From positions 2,728,001-2,792,000 of the forward strand of contig OZ020485.1 of assembly GCA_963971405.1 (NCBI GenBank): a stretch of 64,000 nt of DNA. The letters run 5' to 3'. The notes beneath the pieces were generated by a model. That model saw only the letters and a program-made list of their open reading frames with translations. It made no database searches and was not told the DNA's origin. This stretch comes from Psococerastis gibbosa (taxonomy: Eukaryota > Arthropoda > Insecta > Psocodea > Psocidae). The position numbers were made by a program, and so were the translations under genes. Shown here piece after piece: positions 20,816-31,769 of the stretch; positions within the stretch are counted from its first letter, which is position 1; each line of letters starts with the position of its first letter.

Positions 20816-21046
20816 TCACAATCGTTCACTCTTTAGTTCATCTTGAAGCCGTTTCCTGAATGTAGTCACTGATGGTGCTTGTTTAAATACCACCTTCTTG
20901 TGAAGATGGAAGGGCGAAGTGGCGCCAGAACAGATAGGGGACCTACTTTGAGCCGAGATAAGGAAAAAAAACCGTCTTTTCTTGCAGGGCACCCTTTTAT
21001 CTGGGGGTGGGAAACTGGTCCCGAAGGTGGAGGAACTCAATCTCAA
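20816..21046 (-). pseudogene. Possible LINE C-terminal scrap
   Basis: The minus-strand frame ends APSVTTFRKRLQDELKSERL, resembling the closing helix of many LINE polymerases. The rest is unrecognised. Weak call. The following 490 bp up to the right TIR hold no visible gene. Confidence 0.25.
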
Positions 21047-21536
21047 TGAAGAGTGAACGACATAATTTCATAGTTATCATGGCATGTAATGGTACAATCT
21101 TGACTACGATTGCCATGATCATTACCCATTATTAGTTATTTGTCTATGATCATTACCCATCTTCGATAAAAGATGCATTCGAAGAAGGGCTTCCGGCTCA
21201 TGAGCAAAACTATTTTCTTGCTAATATATAAGGGGATTAACAACCAAAAATAATTAGACTAAAACCGATAAATTAGGGCCGAGCCATGCCCCATTACACT
21301 GTTAAGTAGAACCTATCTAATAATAGTGTTAGTCTGCTAATTCAATAATAAGGGAATAAAATATAGAATTGGCTCGGAAATTGTATAAAAAACTACATAC
21401 TTACCAATTTAGTTTATTCATTAATAGAAAATAAAAGCTGAAAAAATATCACACCTGATATTTCAACAAACAAAACACGCCATCTTACTTCCTTCCATCG
21501 ATGACGTAACATAATGTGATGACGTCGACCATAATG

Positions 21537-21597
21537 TAACCCTTTCGTCCGCAGTGGCCTTGTCCGCAGTCCGCAAATCCGCAGTTTAGTGTCGCTC
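21537..21597 (-). repeat. Right terminal inverted repeat of the 19.3 kb insertion
   Basis: Inverted match to 2270-2328 (ccgcagtggccttgtccgc core). It is followed by the 9 bp duplication aaccaacac at 21598-21606. Confidence 0.9.
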
Positions 21598-21606
21598 AAC
21601 CAACAC

Positions 21607-22205
21607 TCATTCAAAATGAAAGGTTTGTTTATGTTTTAGTTGCGGAATTCTAGTGCCATAGACAAAAAACTAATTAGTTAGGCTAGTGCGCTACAACAAT
21701 TAAAATTTACTTAAAATTCATTTTTTCTGTTAGAAATATTAAATCCTTTTAGGAAATTATTGAATTTTCAAATGCAATTTATGTTTTATAGTGAGAATAA
21801 TAATAAAAGTAATAAGATAATTAGGTTTAAATTATCTAATTTAGTTTCTTTTGCCACGAAAATGCCCCCCTGAAGACAGGTGCCTCTTCCAAAACAGGCA
21901 TAAATGAAGTAAAAAATGTGTATTATTTTATACGTAAAAATATACGTTAATAATTCATTAGACAATAGATAATTAATAAATGTCTAGTTTGTATTTCAGA
22001 AATTGTTTTAAACTAATTTTCTAGGGAGAAAATAATGTTTTTATCAAACGATAGTCGAATGGGTCTATTGTAATGCGAACATAACAGGCTTTAAACACAT
22101 TGAACGACCATACTTGATAGCTCCTTTATGCACATACTATATTTTTGCAGATAGAACCTTTTTGCACGTACTTAATGTTTTCAAACTTTTCAAATTGTTA
22201 TTATA
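21607..22205 (+). repeat. Repeat X, copy A, right part
   Basis: Matches 51539-52147 with about five substitutions. It ends in tatagctc after a short iterated tttcaaa tract; both copies diverge immediately after it, marking the 3' boundary of X. Confidence 0.9.
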
Positions 22206-23109
22206 GCTCCCACAAGAGAAACATTAAAATTTAGTGTTCAGCTTGTGGAGACTATTGCGCACTTTAAAAGCTAAGCATAGAATCCTAGTTTTCAAGCATT
22301 CCTGGAGACCTTGACGTGTAAACAAAACATAAAAATAAAATGTCCGCTGTACTGCCAATGCGGGCTTTTTTTTAACGATGTTTCTTTTAAGTAATTTGCT
22401 GCTGAAGCAAATAAAAATGGTATTGAATGTAACTCAGTTGTCAGATAATACTTGTAAGTACCTTATTTTACTGGTATTGGCCCTATAATGCGTCATCGTC
22501 TGTAGTTTCTAAACCTAACCTAACCACTTCACCAATTTATTGTTGTTTTTATTGTAGTAGTGATTTGTAAACATAGTGCAAATATCTATTGGCGTGAAAT
22601 ATCTTCAGCAATCAGCCTACGCATTGCACAACCTTACTGTTTTGTTTAATGCAAACATGCATTACAGTACAATAATAATAATCATTATCAGCCTGATGCG
22701 AAGGCAAACATGAATGAGGGAAATCATAGCTAGCCTATGCTAATTTCATTTCAACATTTCACTTCTACCCGCCACCTGAAGTAACTTACTTATATAATTA
22801 TGCAGTTAAACATTGCTTAACTTGAAACTAGTCTATAATGTTATGAAATGGGGTTTAACATATTTTACTATTTCAATAATTATATCAATGGCAACTCTAC
22901 CAATGCATTTAATTAGGTCTAACGCTGAATCCATAATGGGTTGCTGTCTGCCAGCCTCGGACATAAAGTACCTATACTCTACTTGAATACATTGTTATCA
23001 TAACCTCGTGTAGGTAGGGTATGTACAAGTTAACATCATTTCCATTTATTGAACGTAACATTAATTAATGTTTCAGTTTTTTATTTGAGAAAACTATCTC
23101 GTTCAGAAA
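22206..23109. other. Unique-looking AT-rich DNA
   Basis: No gene, RNA or repeat recognised on either strand. Confidence 0.35.
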
Positions 23110-23870
23110 GAGTCGGTGGAGAACCCAAAAGAACAGCCTCCCCAGGATGGGATATTAGCTCTTATCTACACTAACGATCATCCCACGACAGGGTTCACTG
23201 AACACTTTGTACATGCCGATGACGCAGCTGTTGCAGCACAAGACAAAACGTTCGAGGTGGTTCAGCACGAGTTGGAACTGGCCCTTGGTACCCTAGCTTG
23301 TAAGTATTATAAGAACAACTTACTGAAATCAAATCCATCTATTTTCATCTCCGCAATAAGCAGTCTGACAGAGACAAAAACACTGAGAACCTCTGCACTT
23401 GGGCTTCGCTTCTCAGCGGGATAATACGCAGTTCCTGCGCGCACAACTCGGTTCATGCCGAAAGAGGTGGATGTAAACGAAACGGTGCGAATCATAACGG
23501 GATGTCTCAAACCTACACCGCTGAGCAAGATTTACCCAATAGCTGTAATTGCTCCCCCAACAATCAGACGAGCCACGGCTGCTGCTGCTGTAGAGAGGTT
23601 GAAACAGACGATCTGTATGAAGCAAACGTCAAAGCCGTCCAAGCTGCTCGATTTTGGACAACCCACTTAAATACTCGTTTTCATGGACACGCGAATGTAT
23701 ATAAAGTTCAGGCTATGAAACGCCTAGCCCAAATGCAGGCTGAGTCGGTTGTCGCATCATTAGCAAACTCGGCAATTAGGTACTACAATGCCCTGCCCAT
23801 CAGCCTTACTAATAAAGAGTTTTCAAGGAGAAGGAAGGAATGTCCACTCTACAGTAAGTAATAATCTCAC
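23110..23870 (+). pseudogene. Jockey/BS-like LINE, RT fragment, degenerate
   Basis: The first frame has FVHADDAAVAAQDKTFEVVQ, the RT catalytic YxDD box with His replacing Tyr, then LELALGTLACKYYKNNLLKSN. Later frames continue with VNETVRIITGCLKPTPLSKI and IAPPTIRRA, then a C-terminal YYNALPISLTN. Several frameshifts are required and the endonuclease is missing. Confidence 0.75.
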
Positions 23871-24159
23871 ATATCAAACATTTAACAACAGTTATTTGAG
23901 ACAATCATAGAAATATTAACTATAGCATACTGATAATAGAATTTCGGTTTGCCGACGAGAACTATTCATTTGGTAGTTCCAATAGAATGTTTGGTTATTG
24001 TTTTAGGCGCGCGATGTCCCGCCAAGCCCATTCTGGATGCCAGTCACGCAATTACGTGCGACGAGGTGCATGAAGTCTTTCTCGGCATTTTCTAGCCAGC
24101 CTAACATTGGGATTACGACATTTCAAACGAAGGCAGCATAAGAACAAGACCAGTTTCAA

Positions 24160-24690
24160 CCTTTTAAAACAAGTCAATTTAACAAAGGCAGGTAGCCTTA
24201 CGTTGTCTGTAGTGTTAATAGTCATGAGTATGAGACATGGCTCTCATAGTCATGGAATAATTAGGGTAGAGGCCATTGTCAGCGGGAGGGGGTGACATTT
24301 CGGGAGTGGGTGCTACTCCCAGCATCAGGCTAAGTCCTGATGGTTTCAATTGCTCTTGTATTCTACTATGAATTATTAAGTAAATCCGACCCCCTTGAGG
24401 ATTTTCCTCGCCGAGCGCCGTGGTCGAGTGGTTAGAGAACTTGCATTTCGATTGGAAGAACGGTAGTTTGAATTCTCGAGGGGATGCGATTTACTCAATA
24501 ATTCAGAGGAGAATACAAGAGCAAGGAGTCCGTTGGTCAGAAACCTAACCAGTCCTACTAAGGATGATGATGGGAGTAGCACCCACTTTCAAAACTTCAC
24601 CCCCTTCCTCTGACAATGGGCTCCGCTCTAACTATTCGATGACTATTAACAGACAGGCAATGTAAGTCCAACTAGCCCTTTGTTAAATAG
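24160..24690. repeat. Head-to-head pair of tRNA-derived SINEs (family S3)
   Basis: The right half is a plus-strand copy with a tRNA-like head (ggtcgagtggttagagaac as box A region; gtttgaattct as box B-like, 24420-24480). The left half is an inverted copy sharing ggtgctactccca, attgctcttgtattct and taatagtcat. Together they form a foldback of about 500 bp. Confidence 0.6.
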
Positions 24691-24993
24691 TATTACACCA
24701 TTGCCATCAACCTTTACCAATAGAGAACAAGTCAAGACCCTAACCAGGCTGTAGCGCCACTGAGTAAGGTAAAATAATTTATTATATGATTAATCTCTAA
24801 ACTTTTGACTCTATTATAATACTTTACCCTTTCTCATTATAAATAAATTACTTTGTTAAGTTTTACGTTATATCATAGAAAAAACCCAACCGGTTTCGGC
24901 AATGTCATGTCAATGTAAGAAAAAAACAGTAGGCAAGTAACGAAAACAATTCTCATGGTGTATTAACGAAGGCTTTCACGGCCGGAGTCTAAC

Positions 24994-25480
24994 AAGGGGA
25001 CTGAAGAATCCGGGCTAATAGGCCGTGGTCGAGTTGAAAGTAGGCTTCCAAACGTTCCATCAACAACTGCGGTCGACATCTTCAGTGGCAATACGTGCAC
25101 GTACACTTCTAAGGATGTATCGCGGGGGTACCGTAGCAACTGACAGAAAGACCGGTGCAGGTGTGGTGGGTAGGCGCTTTCGTTTCTGGTTGGCGTCATT
25201 CTCTTTATAGCTGTTTTGTTGAGGGCTGGATACCATATTTACTTTTAATCCTTCTTCCTTCCTGTTAAAAGTTTTGCGGATGTTTATAAATTTCTATGAC
25301 CTCCCTGTGTAGTCGGGGGTAGTACGATCAGAAACGAGAGCACATGCGCACCGAACCAACCATTCCTGCATCAGTCTGTCCGTCAGTCACTACGGCACCT
25401 CCGCGATACAACCGAAACGTTTGGAAGCCTACTTTCAAATCGACTACGGCCTATTAGCCCGGATTCTTCTGTCCCCTTAA
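24994..25480. mobile_element. Penelope-like inverted pair, coding region deleted
   Basis: Left (minus orientation) and right (plus) arms carry the PLE terminus (gaatccgggctaataggc; ggcctattagcccggattc). The left arm also keeps the PLE 3' stretch (tgcggatgtttataaatttc). RT and GIY-YIG parts are gone. Confidence 0.7.
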
Positions 25481-25669
25481 TTTTCATGGTAATATGTAGG
25501 CTAATAAGAATAATTAACACTTCTCGTTGAAGCAAAAATATCGACATGTAAATGCGTAATACAGAAACAGTGGCGACATACTTATAATTTTTAGAACTTA
25601 AACCCCGACAGTGCAAGTTATAGAGAAATCTCATGAAAATTGATGTAACTACAGAGGCTTTCAATACCG

Positions 25670-26260
25670 GAGTCGAATGAAGACCCAGTAGAATCTGGGC
25701 TGATGAATGAAAGTGAACTTACAAACGTTTCGTCAACATCTGCGGTTGACGGCTTAAGGTGAGCAAACTCTGGTATCCGGGCTGAAGAAAACCACAACAA
25801 AAAGGATGACGTCGGCCAAACAAGGTAATGGAAATTCCCCAGAGGAACATGTTAAATAAAATAAATATCGACTTTTGTTGTTCTATTACTAAGCTAACCT
25901 AGCGGAGTTAGGGCTATAAGCCCTCTCTTACACTCACCTAGGAAAGCCCGGGACCGCCTGCTTTACATGCCCTCCGAAGCATGGCCAGAAAATGTAGGAA
26001 GTGTGGGACTCGAACTAACACCTTTCGGGTGAAAGTTGGAGTCCGTTCCACTACTCTACATGTCCTGAGAGCGAGCAAATCCCGCTCTCAACACAACAAC
26101 AACGTCCAGGTATAAAGGTCAGTGCGCAGCCCCCTACCCAGTCACTCGCTACGGAGGCACCGAGCTACAACCTTCGAAGATGTCGACCGCAGATGTTGAC
26201 GAAACGTTTGTAAGTTCACTTTCATTTCGACCACGGCCCATCAGCCCGGATTCTACTGGC
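25670..26260. mobile_element. Penelope-like inverted pair interrupted by a SINE
   Basis: Arms at about 25690-25755 and 26195-26260 (acaaacgtttcgtcaacatc and its inverse) enclose a minus-strand S1 SINE. Confidence 0.65.
25868..26070 (-). repeat. SINE S1, full copy with tRNA-like head
   Basis: On the minus strand, tagagtagtgg (box A-like) and gttcgagtc (box B) lie in the head at 26010-26060. The S1 body and an ataaa-rich tail follow. Confidence 0.75.
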
Positions 26261-26494
26261 GCTTCATAAAAATATAATTTACGTTGCTCCTCCATTGGTT
26301 CATCGGCTCCCTTCGAGTGAGTAGGTCAAAGTGGCATTAATGGCGCCGTCCGACAGCTGCGCGATCTCTTGCTGAAACAATAGATGAAAACTTAAGAGTC
26401 GTTCGGACACCCCCAGAAAAACAGTTTTATACATTCAAAGCCGTATTATATCATAGTGAGATTCTCCAAAGTGATTTCATGGAACTTCATCAAA

Positions 26495-26873
26495 CTTAAA
26501 ATTGTAGAAAGAATGAGACGCAACTGACCCACAATAAAATATATTAACAGTGATCGGTTTCGGTAAGATACTATCATCAGACATAAACAAAAAAATTAAA
26601 CACGCCATTATATACATACCAAGAGGTGGGCGGGGTTGGGAACATAACATGTGGGGAGCAATTAGGGAAAATTGCTCCCCACTCGTAAGGTCATGTTCCC
26701 AACCCCGCCCACCTCCTACCAATTAATATTGTATCCCCCACCCCCTTGGTATGTACATAATGGCGTGTTTCATTTGTTTGTTTATGTCTGATGATGGTAT
26801 CTTACCGAAACCGGTCACTGTTAACATATGTTATTGTGGATCAGTTCCGCCTAATTCTTTCTACAATTTTAAG
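26495..26873. repeat. Long foldback, 379 bp
   Basis: The arms begin cttaaaattgtagaaag and its inverse, and share atcggtttcggtaagata-type, gacataaacaaa and gtgggcggggttgggaac sequence. The centre is a tight hairpin of ggggagcaatt and its inverse. It is unclassified. The right arm has an extra 30 bp or so relative to the left. Confidence 0.75.
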
Positions 26874-27139
26874 CCGTATTATATGCCGTAACCAGCTCAG
26901 ATTTGCACAATTTTTGAGCTCTTTCGACCAGACATTCTCACCGACAGAATTTTTCTTTTTACAATTTTCTAGTTCAATAACTGTGGCTAATCATATTGTA
27001 CACAAAAATTTAGAGTAATATATTTCATAAGATATACAGTACATGCATCTTGTGATCTAGTGTGTGGTTGCTATTGATTCCTGTTTTAAAAGTTAAAATA
27101 TTGCCAGTACCTGAACTTGAACTTTTATCACTTGTGATA

Positions 27140-28870
27140 AAGGGACAGTGGTGAGAATATCTGACAGCGGCGCGGCTGAGCGACCTCAGACTTTTTTTTA
27201 TTTTTTCCTCGCTTTTATCCCTAGGAGGGGTCAGCGAAACGGCATGTTCTTTTCCACTCTGCGATTCTGGGCTTCGACTGCGATTGCTCCTACAGTTCTG
27301 AGGTCTTGGCGGGCTTTCGCTTTTACCGTCAGCCTGGGCCGTCCTCGTCTTCTCTTTCCCTCGGCTTCGATACGTTTTATCCGTCTGATAAGCTTATCTG
27401 GTCGCCTTCTTTCAACGTGGGCCCACCATGATAGTCGCCGTTCCCGCGCTTTATGCGACTATGTTTGCGGTCTTCATTTCAGCTCTTATTTCTTCGTTTT
27501 GGCGTCTATCAGCTAGTGTGAAGCCCACGGACCGTCGCAGCATCCGCATCTCGGCCACATGCGGTCTTTGTTCTTCGGCCTTTCTCAAGGCCCAGCACTC
27601 TGAACCATAAATCAAGGTAGTTTTAACCACTTGCTTGTAGAGTAGCCCTTTTAGTTTTTGGGCATTTTCCTGTCTGTTGGGATACCACTCATGTCTCGCC
27701 ACTTCAGCCAGCCTATCGAGATTCGACTGCAAGCGTCCTTTTCACACCCACCTCCCATTTTTAGGGTGGACCATAAGTATTTAAAATTGTTCATTTTTTC
27801 GAGCGCCTTCTATTTCAACAGTGTGCTCATCAAGTATCCCTCCACTTTCCATGTACTTAGTTTTTTTGCGGTCAATTTTTTTTTTCATGGTCAATGAAGG
27901 CTAGGTGGAGTGGTTCCTTTTTATCCTGCATGGTCCTGAGGTGATCGGTGGTCCCTTGCCCTTCAATGAAGCCAAGTTGGTTTTCTGTTATGTCCTTCTC
28001 CAGTTTGGATCTTACTCGCGCAGTCCACTTCATCGCATGGCTAATCAGTTTTATGGGTCGATATTTTCCGCAGGATTGCAAGTCCTCCTTTCTTTTCTTC
28101 ATTGATCTGGAATTTGTGGGTCGTAGAGGATTTTGTTGATGAATTTGGTCATTATAGTTACTCCTGTTGCCCCAAGTGCCTTGAAAGCTTCAATGGGGTA
28201 GCTGTCAGGCCCGTGGTTTTGCCATTTGCCATGCTTTTTAGTGCTTCTTTCACTTCTGCCTCTGTGGTATTGTTTCATTGTTACGTTCCTCAGCATTTAG
28301 GACCTGGGTTCTTGGGTTTCCAACATTCATAATTCCACTAAAGTACCCCATCCAGTACTAGTTAATGGCCTCCCTTTGGGTAAGGGCTCTTCCTTGTTTG
28401 TCTTTAATGCATATAACTGTCTGGGCAATGTCCTGTTTATCGCTCAGCCTTTTCTTAGCTCTTGAATATTTTTTGATCTCCGTCTCGGGTATTCAGTCAC
28501 TCCTCAGAGGCTGTGTTTCTGGCTTCTGCTCCTGCTCTTTTCGCTCTTCGTCTAGTGACCGTGTAGCACTCATGGCCGGCCCTTGATTTCGACTTTTGCC
28601 ATTCCTTGTATGACTTCTTTTTATCTGTCAGTTTGCTTTGCACATCTTCGTTCCACCATCACGTATCTTTCTGAACAAGCTGGCCACCTTTAGTCTTTCC
28701 CAGCACATCCGACCGTGAGGACAGTAGAGCTGCCTCAATGTTTTGCCATAGCTTCTTGATAGTTAACGCCTCCTATTGGTCGTTCAAAGTTGGCAGTTTC
28801 CTCGTGCCTTCCTGGCTGAAGGGGTCACGTATACCATCTCTGGATAGGTCAAACCACCTTATCTAAGGCT
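27140..28870 (-). pseudogene. RTE-type LINE, degenerate
   Basis: Reading leftward: WWNEDVQSKLTDKKKSYKEW (about 28600-28680), NGKTTGPDSYPIEAF-like RT entry, LQSCGKYRPIKLISHAMK and NQLGFIEGQGTTDHLRTM, and finally LIYGSECWALRKAEEQ and RMLRR. This is the RTE-clade order. Stops and frameshifts break it into at least four frames. The endonuclease is not recognisable. Confidence 0.75.
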
Positions 28871-29124
28871 CAAGGGCTTTTAAATGAACAGAAGGATCCG
28901 GGCTAATAGGCCGTGGTCGATTTGAAAGTAGGCTTCCAAACGTTTCGTCAACAACTGCGGTCGACATCTTCAGTGACACTACGTACACTTATACTGCTAA
29001 AATCGTATCGTGGAGGTACCATAGCAACTGATTGAGTTGGTGTAGGTATGGTTTGTTGAGTAGGCGTTCTCGTTTCTGATTGCTGTGATTGGCCCACTGG
29101 CGTATTCTCTTTGTAAATAAATAA

Positions 29125-29246
29125 TAAGGACTTTTTGTTCTATTACTAAGCCAAACTAGCGGAGTTAGCCCTCTCTTACACTCAACTAGGAAGGCCCGGG
29201 ACCGCCTGCTTTACATGCCCTTCGAAGCATGGCCAGAAAATGTAGT
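29125..29246 (-). repeat. SINE S1, 5'-truncated, inside the PLE
   Basis: S1 body (gcggagttagccctctctta, cgaagcatggccag) lies between PLE sequence attctctttg and gttgttttgtt. Confidence 0.75.
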
Positions 29247-29585
29247 TGTTTTGTTAAGGGCTGGATACCATATTCTATTTACTTTTAATCCTTTTTCCTT
29301 TCTTTTATAGGTTTTCGGATGTTTGTAAATTTCTATAACCTCCCTGTGTAGTCTGGGCTAGTACGAAGCCGTGGTAGAGAGTATTGTAGCCTGCTCAAAA
29401 CTTACAGTACCTATGGCCTGTTTGTGTTAGCACATGCTCTGTAATTGCTGACCTCTCTGGCTGAAGAAGGCGACAGTTACGTTTGTGTTCATCTATCCTT
29501 GTTTTCAAGCTTCTTTTTGTGGTACCTACCTATGTAGAATTCTGTATACGCCTGCTGATGTCAGTGGGTCCCTGGCATCTTTGGC

Positions 29586-30434
29586 CTATCTGAGTAAGCT
29601 GTTTAGTTGTTGTGTAGGTTTGAATATTGTTTTCAAATTGTGACGTCGAAAAAGTTTACCTATGCGATCCGTCACATTTTTATTGAAAGGGAGTTGGACC
29701 AATCCCATCGTGGCTGCTGGTTTCTGCCGATCGGTTGCATTACGCGGTGGCCGTATCGTGCTTTTTATTTCTCCCTCTGAGTACCCATTCGATTGTAGTG
29801 CAATGTCTAAGTGGTTTAGTTCTTCTTTTAGTGCCCGGTGTTCACAGATTCTATTGGCGCGGTGAATAATCGTCTTTATCATGGCGCTTTTGGCTCGGAT
29901 GGTGGTTGGGGTTCTTGTTTAGGTACCTATTAGTATGTGCTGGTTTACGGTATACTGTATGCCCTAGAGTTCCGCCTTCTTTATTACCAACACGTCAAGA
30001 AACGACAACTGACCATTAATCTCTTTTTCTATCGTGAATTGTATTTTCGGGTGAATCAGGTTCACATGATTCAGGAAATTGATTAAGTTTTCTTGGCCAT
30101 GACTCACAAAAGTATCATCCACATATCGAAACCAGCATTTCGGTTGCAGAGGAGCTGAGTTCAATGCCGTTTTTTCGAAGAATTCCATATAGAAATTAGC
30201 CACTACCGGACTTATATTACTACCCATTGCCATTCCGTCCAATTGTTCATATAAGGCCAAATTCCATTGGAAATACGTCTTCGTCAGCACATGGTGGAAC
30301 CATTGGGTGATATCGTCAGTGAATTTTTCTTTTATCAATTCCAATGTTTCCTTGATTGGATCGACAACAATCGAAGGGGTACTCAGAGCGAGAAATAAAA
30401 CACGCAATACGGCCACCATGTAATACAACCGACC
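29586..30434 (-). pseudogene. Penelope-like reverse transcriptase fragment
   Basis: The frame 30428-29964 has EQLDGMAMGSNISPVVANFY, KCWFRYVDDTFV and QLSFLDVLV, the diagnostic PLE RT motifs with an intact YVDD. The frame 29882-29586 continues with the thumb (RANRICEHRALKEELNHL, SNGYSEGEI). A break near 29900-29960 separates them and the N-terminal RT motifs are absent. Penelope RT is related to telomerase RT and works with a GIY-YIG nuclease. Confidence 0.9.
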
Positions 30435-30583
30435 GGCAGGAACCAGCAGCCACGATGGGATTGGTCCAACTTCCTTTCATTAAAATGTGACGGATCCCAT
30501 AGGTAAACTCTTTCGACGTCACAATGTCAAAACAATATTCAAACCTACACAACAACTAAACAGCTTACTCAGATCGACCAAAG

Positions 30584-31042
30584 ATGCCAGGGACCACAAA
30601 AAGAAGCTTGAAAACAAGGATAGATGAACACAAACGTAACTGTCGCCTTCTTCAGCCAGAGAGGTCTGCAATTGCAGAGCATGCGTTAACACAAACAGAC
30701 CATACAGCCTATACTGTACGTTTTGGGCAGGCTACAATACTCTCTACCACGGCTTCGTACTACCCCCAACTATACAGGGAGGCCATAGAAATTTACAAAC
30801 ATCCGCAAAACTTTAACAGAAAGGAAGGATTAAAAGTAAATAGAATATGGTATCCAGCCCTCAACAAAACAACAACAAAGAGAATGACGCCAATGGGCCA
30901 ATTACAGCAATCAGAAACGAGAACGTATGCGCAACAAACCATACCTGCACCAACTCAATCATTTGCTACGGTACCTCCGCGATACAATCTTAGTAGTATA
31001 AGTGTACGTAGTGTCACTGAAGATGTTGACCACAGTTGTTGA
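30584..31042 (+). pseudogene. Penelope-like GIY-YIG endonuclease domain fragment
   Basis: The plus frame has TKRSLKTRIDEHKRNC, SAIAEHALTQTDH, and YREAIEIYKHPQNFNRKEGL. This is the second half of the PLE GIY-YIG nuclease domain and C-terminal tail. The GIY and YIG strands themselves are lost upstream. It belongs to the plus-oriented partner of the inverted pair. Confidence 0.85.
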
Positions 31043-31108
31043 CGAAACGTTTGGAAGCATACTTTCAAATCGATCACTGCCTATTTATAAGCCCGGATTC
31101 TTCTGTCC

Positions 31109-31769
31109 ACTGCTGCGGAAAGACGCAGTTCCCTGGAATCACTTTACAGTTCATGCATGCAGGTCTATCTCTGCGCCTCAGCATCTGCGCCTGGTGCGTT
31201 CCGCTCTTATATGTGATTTAAGTGCTCTTGTCTCTCCTTGAACATGGTGTTACATATATTTAGTTACTGCGTCTCAGCCCATTCCAGGATCCTCTCGCCT
31301 TCCGTGTTTCTCGCTCCGAAACCTTCCCCACCATGTACTGTGGAGTAGCCAGTTCTCTCGTGACCAACATGCCTATTTAAGTCGGCTCTTAAAAAACCAT
31401 TTCAATATCCGGTAGGCATCATAAGCTCATCGAAGTTCAGGTTGACTAGGATTTTCTTCTCGTTGCTACACGTATCCACTTATCACGTTCAGCACTACTG
31501 CTTCGTCAGTAAATAGAAACTTACAATGCATCACCCGGTCGCTCTTCCTGGTCACCTCAACTACTGAATTTTACAGGCTTCCTTCAACAATGACTCCAAC
31601 TCTGCTTGAACTGTTGCCGGCTTGGCCGTAGTAGATTATTTTGTAACCTCTGACTGAAACAAAAAGCAAAGTAAGCAAAAATTCCCCACCTCTAGTTTCA
31701 GAGAATACCGATATGAAAAAGGAAGTACTATATTTATGCTATATAGCATATACGACGACACAGCATTAG
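31109..31769. other. No gene seen
   Basis: Mixed-composition DNA between the PLE pair and the next LINE; nothing recognised. Confidence 0.35.

Larger units (their letters stand above)
2270..21597. mobile_element. 19.3 kb TIR-bounded composite insertion carrying densovirus and Gypsy
   Basis: The left terminus (2270-2328) and right terminus (21537-21597) are inverted repeats of each other. The whole is flanked by the 9 bp direct repeat aaccaacac (2261-2269 and 21598-21606). The uninterrupted X copy reads straight through this site with one aaccaacac at 51530-51538. A single insertion of the whole block, or of an ancestor that later grew by nesting, is therefore directly supported. A 9 bp duplication is typical of Mutator-like elements, but I see no transposase inside, so the superfamily is not assigned. 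Contents in order: densovirus NS/VP, LINE ends, duplicated block, Gypsy element, SINE, MITE and PLE debris. Confidence 0.85.
28887..31108. mobile_element. Penelope-like element pair in head-on inverted arrangement
   Basis: The minus-strand copy runs from about 30434 down to 28887 (RT core, RT C-terminus, decayed GIY-YIG, terminus). A 5'-truncated plus-strand copy runs from about 30435 to 31108. Arms 28887-29735 and 30435-31108 are inverted repeats around the RT core loop. Both ends carry the family terminus (aacgtttggaagc, gcccggattcttctg). A SINE is inserted in the left arm. Confidence 0.8.

Noticed and set aside
24410-24480. Possible functional tRNA gene
   Set aside because: Box A- and B-like motifs are present but the acceptor and anticodon stems do not pair properly; better read as a SINE head. 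The same applies at 42850-42930 and 49224-49290.
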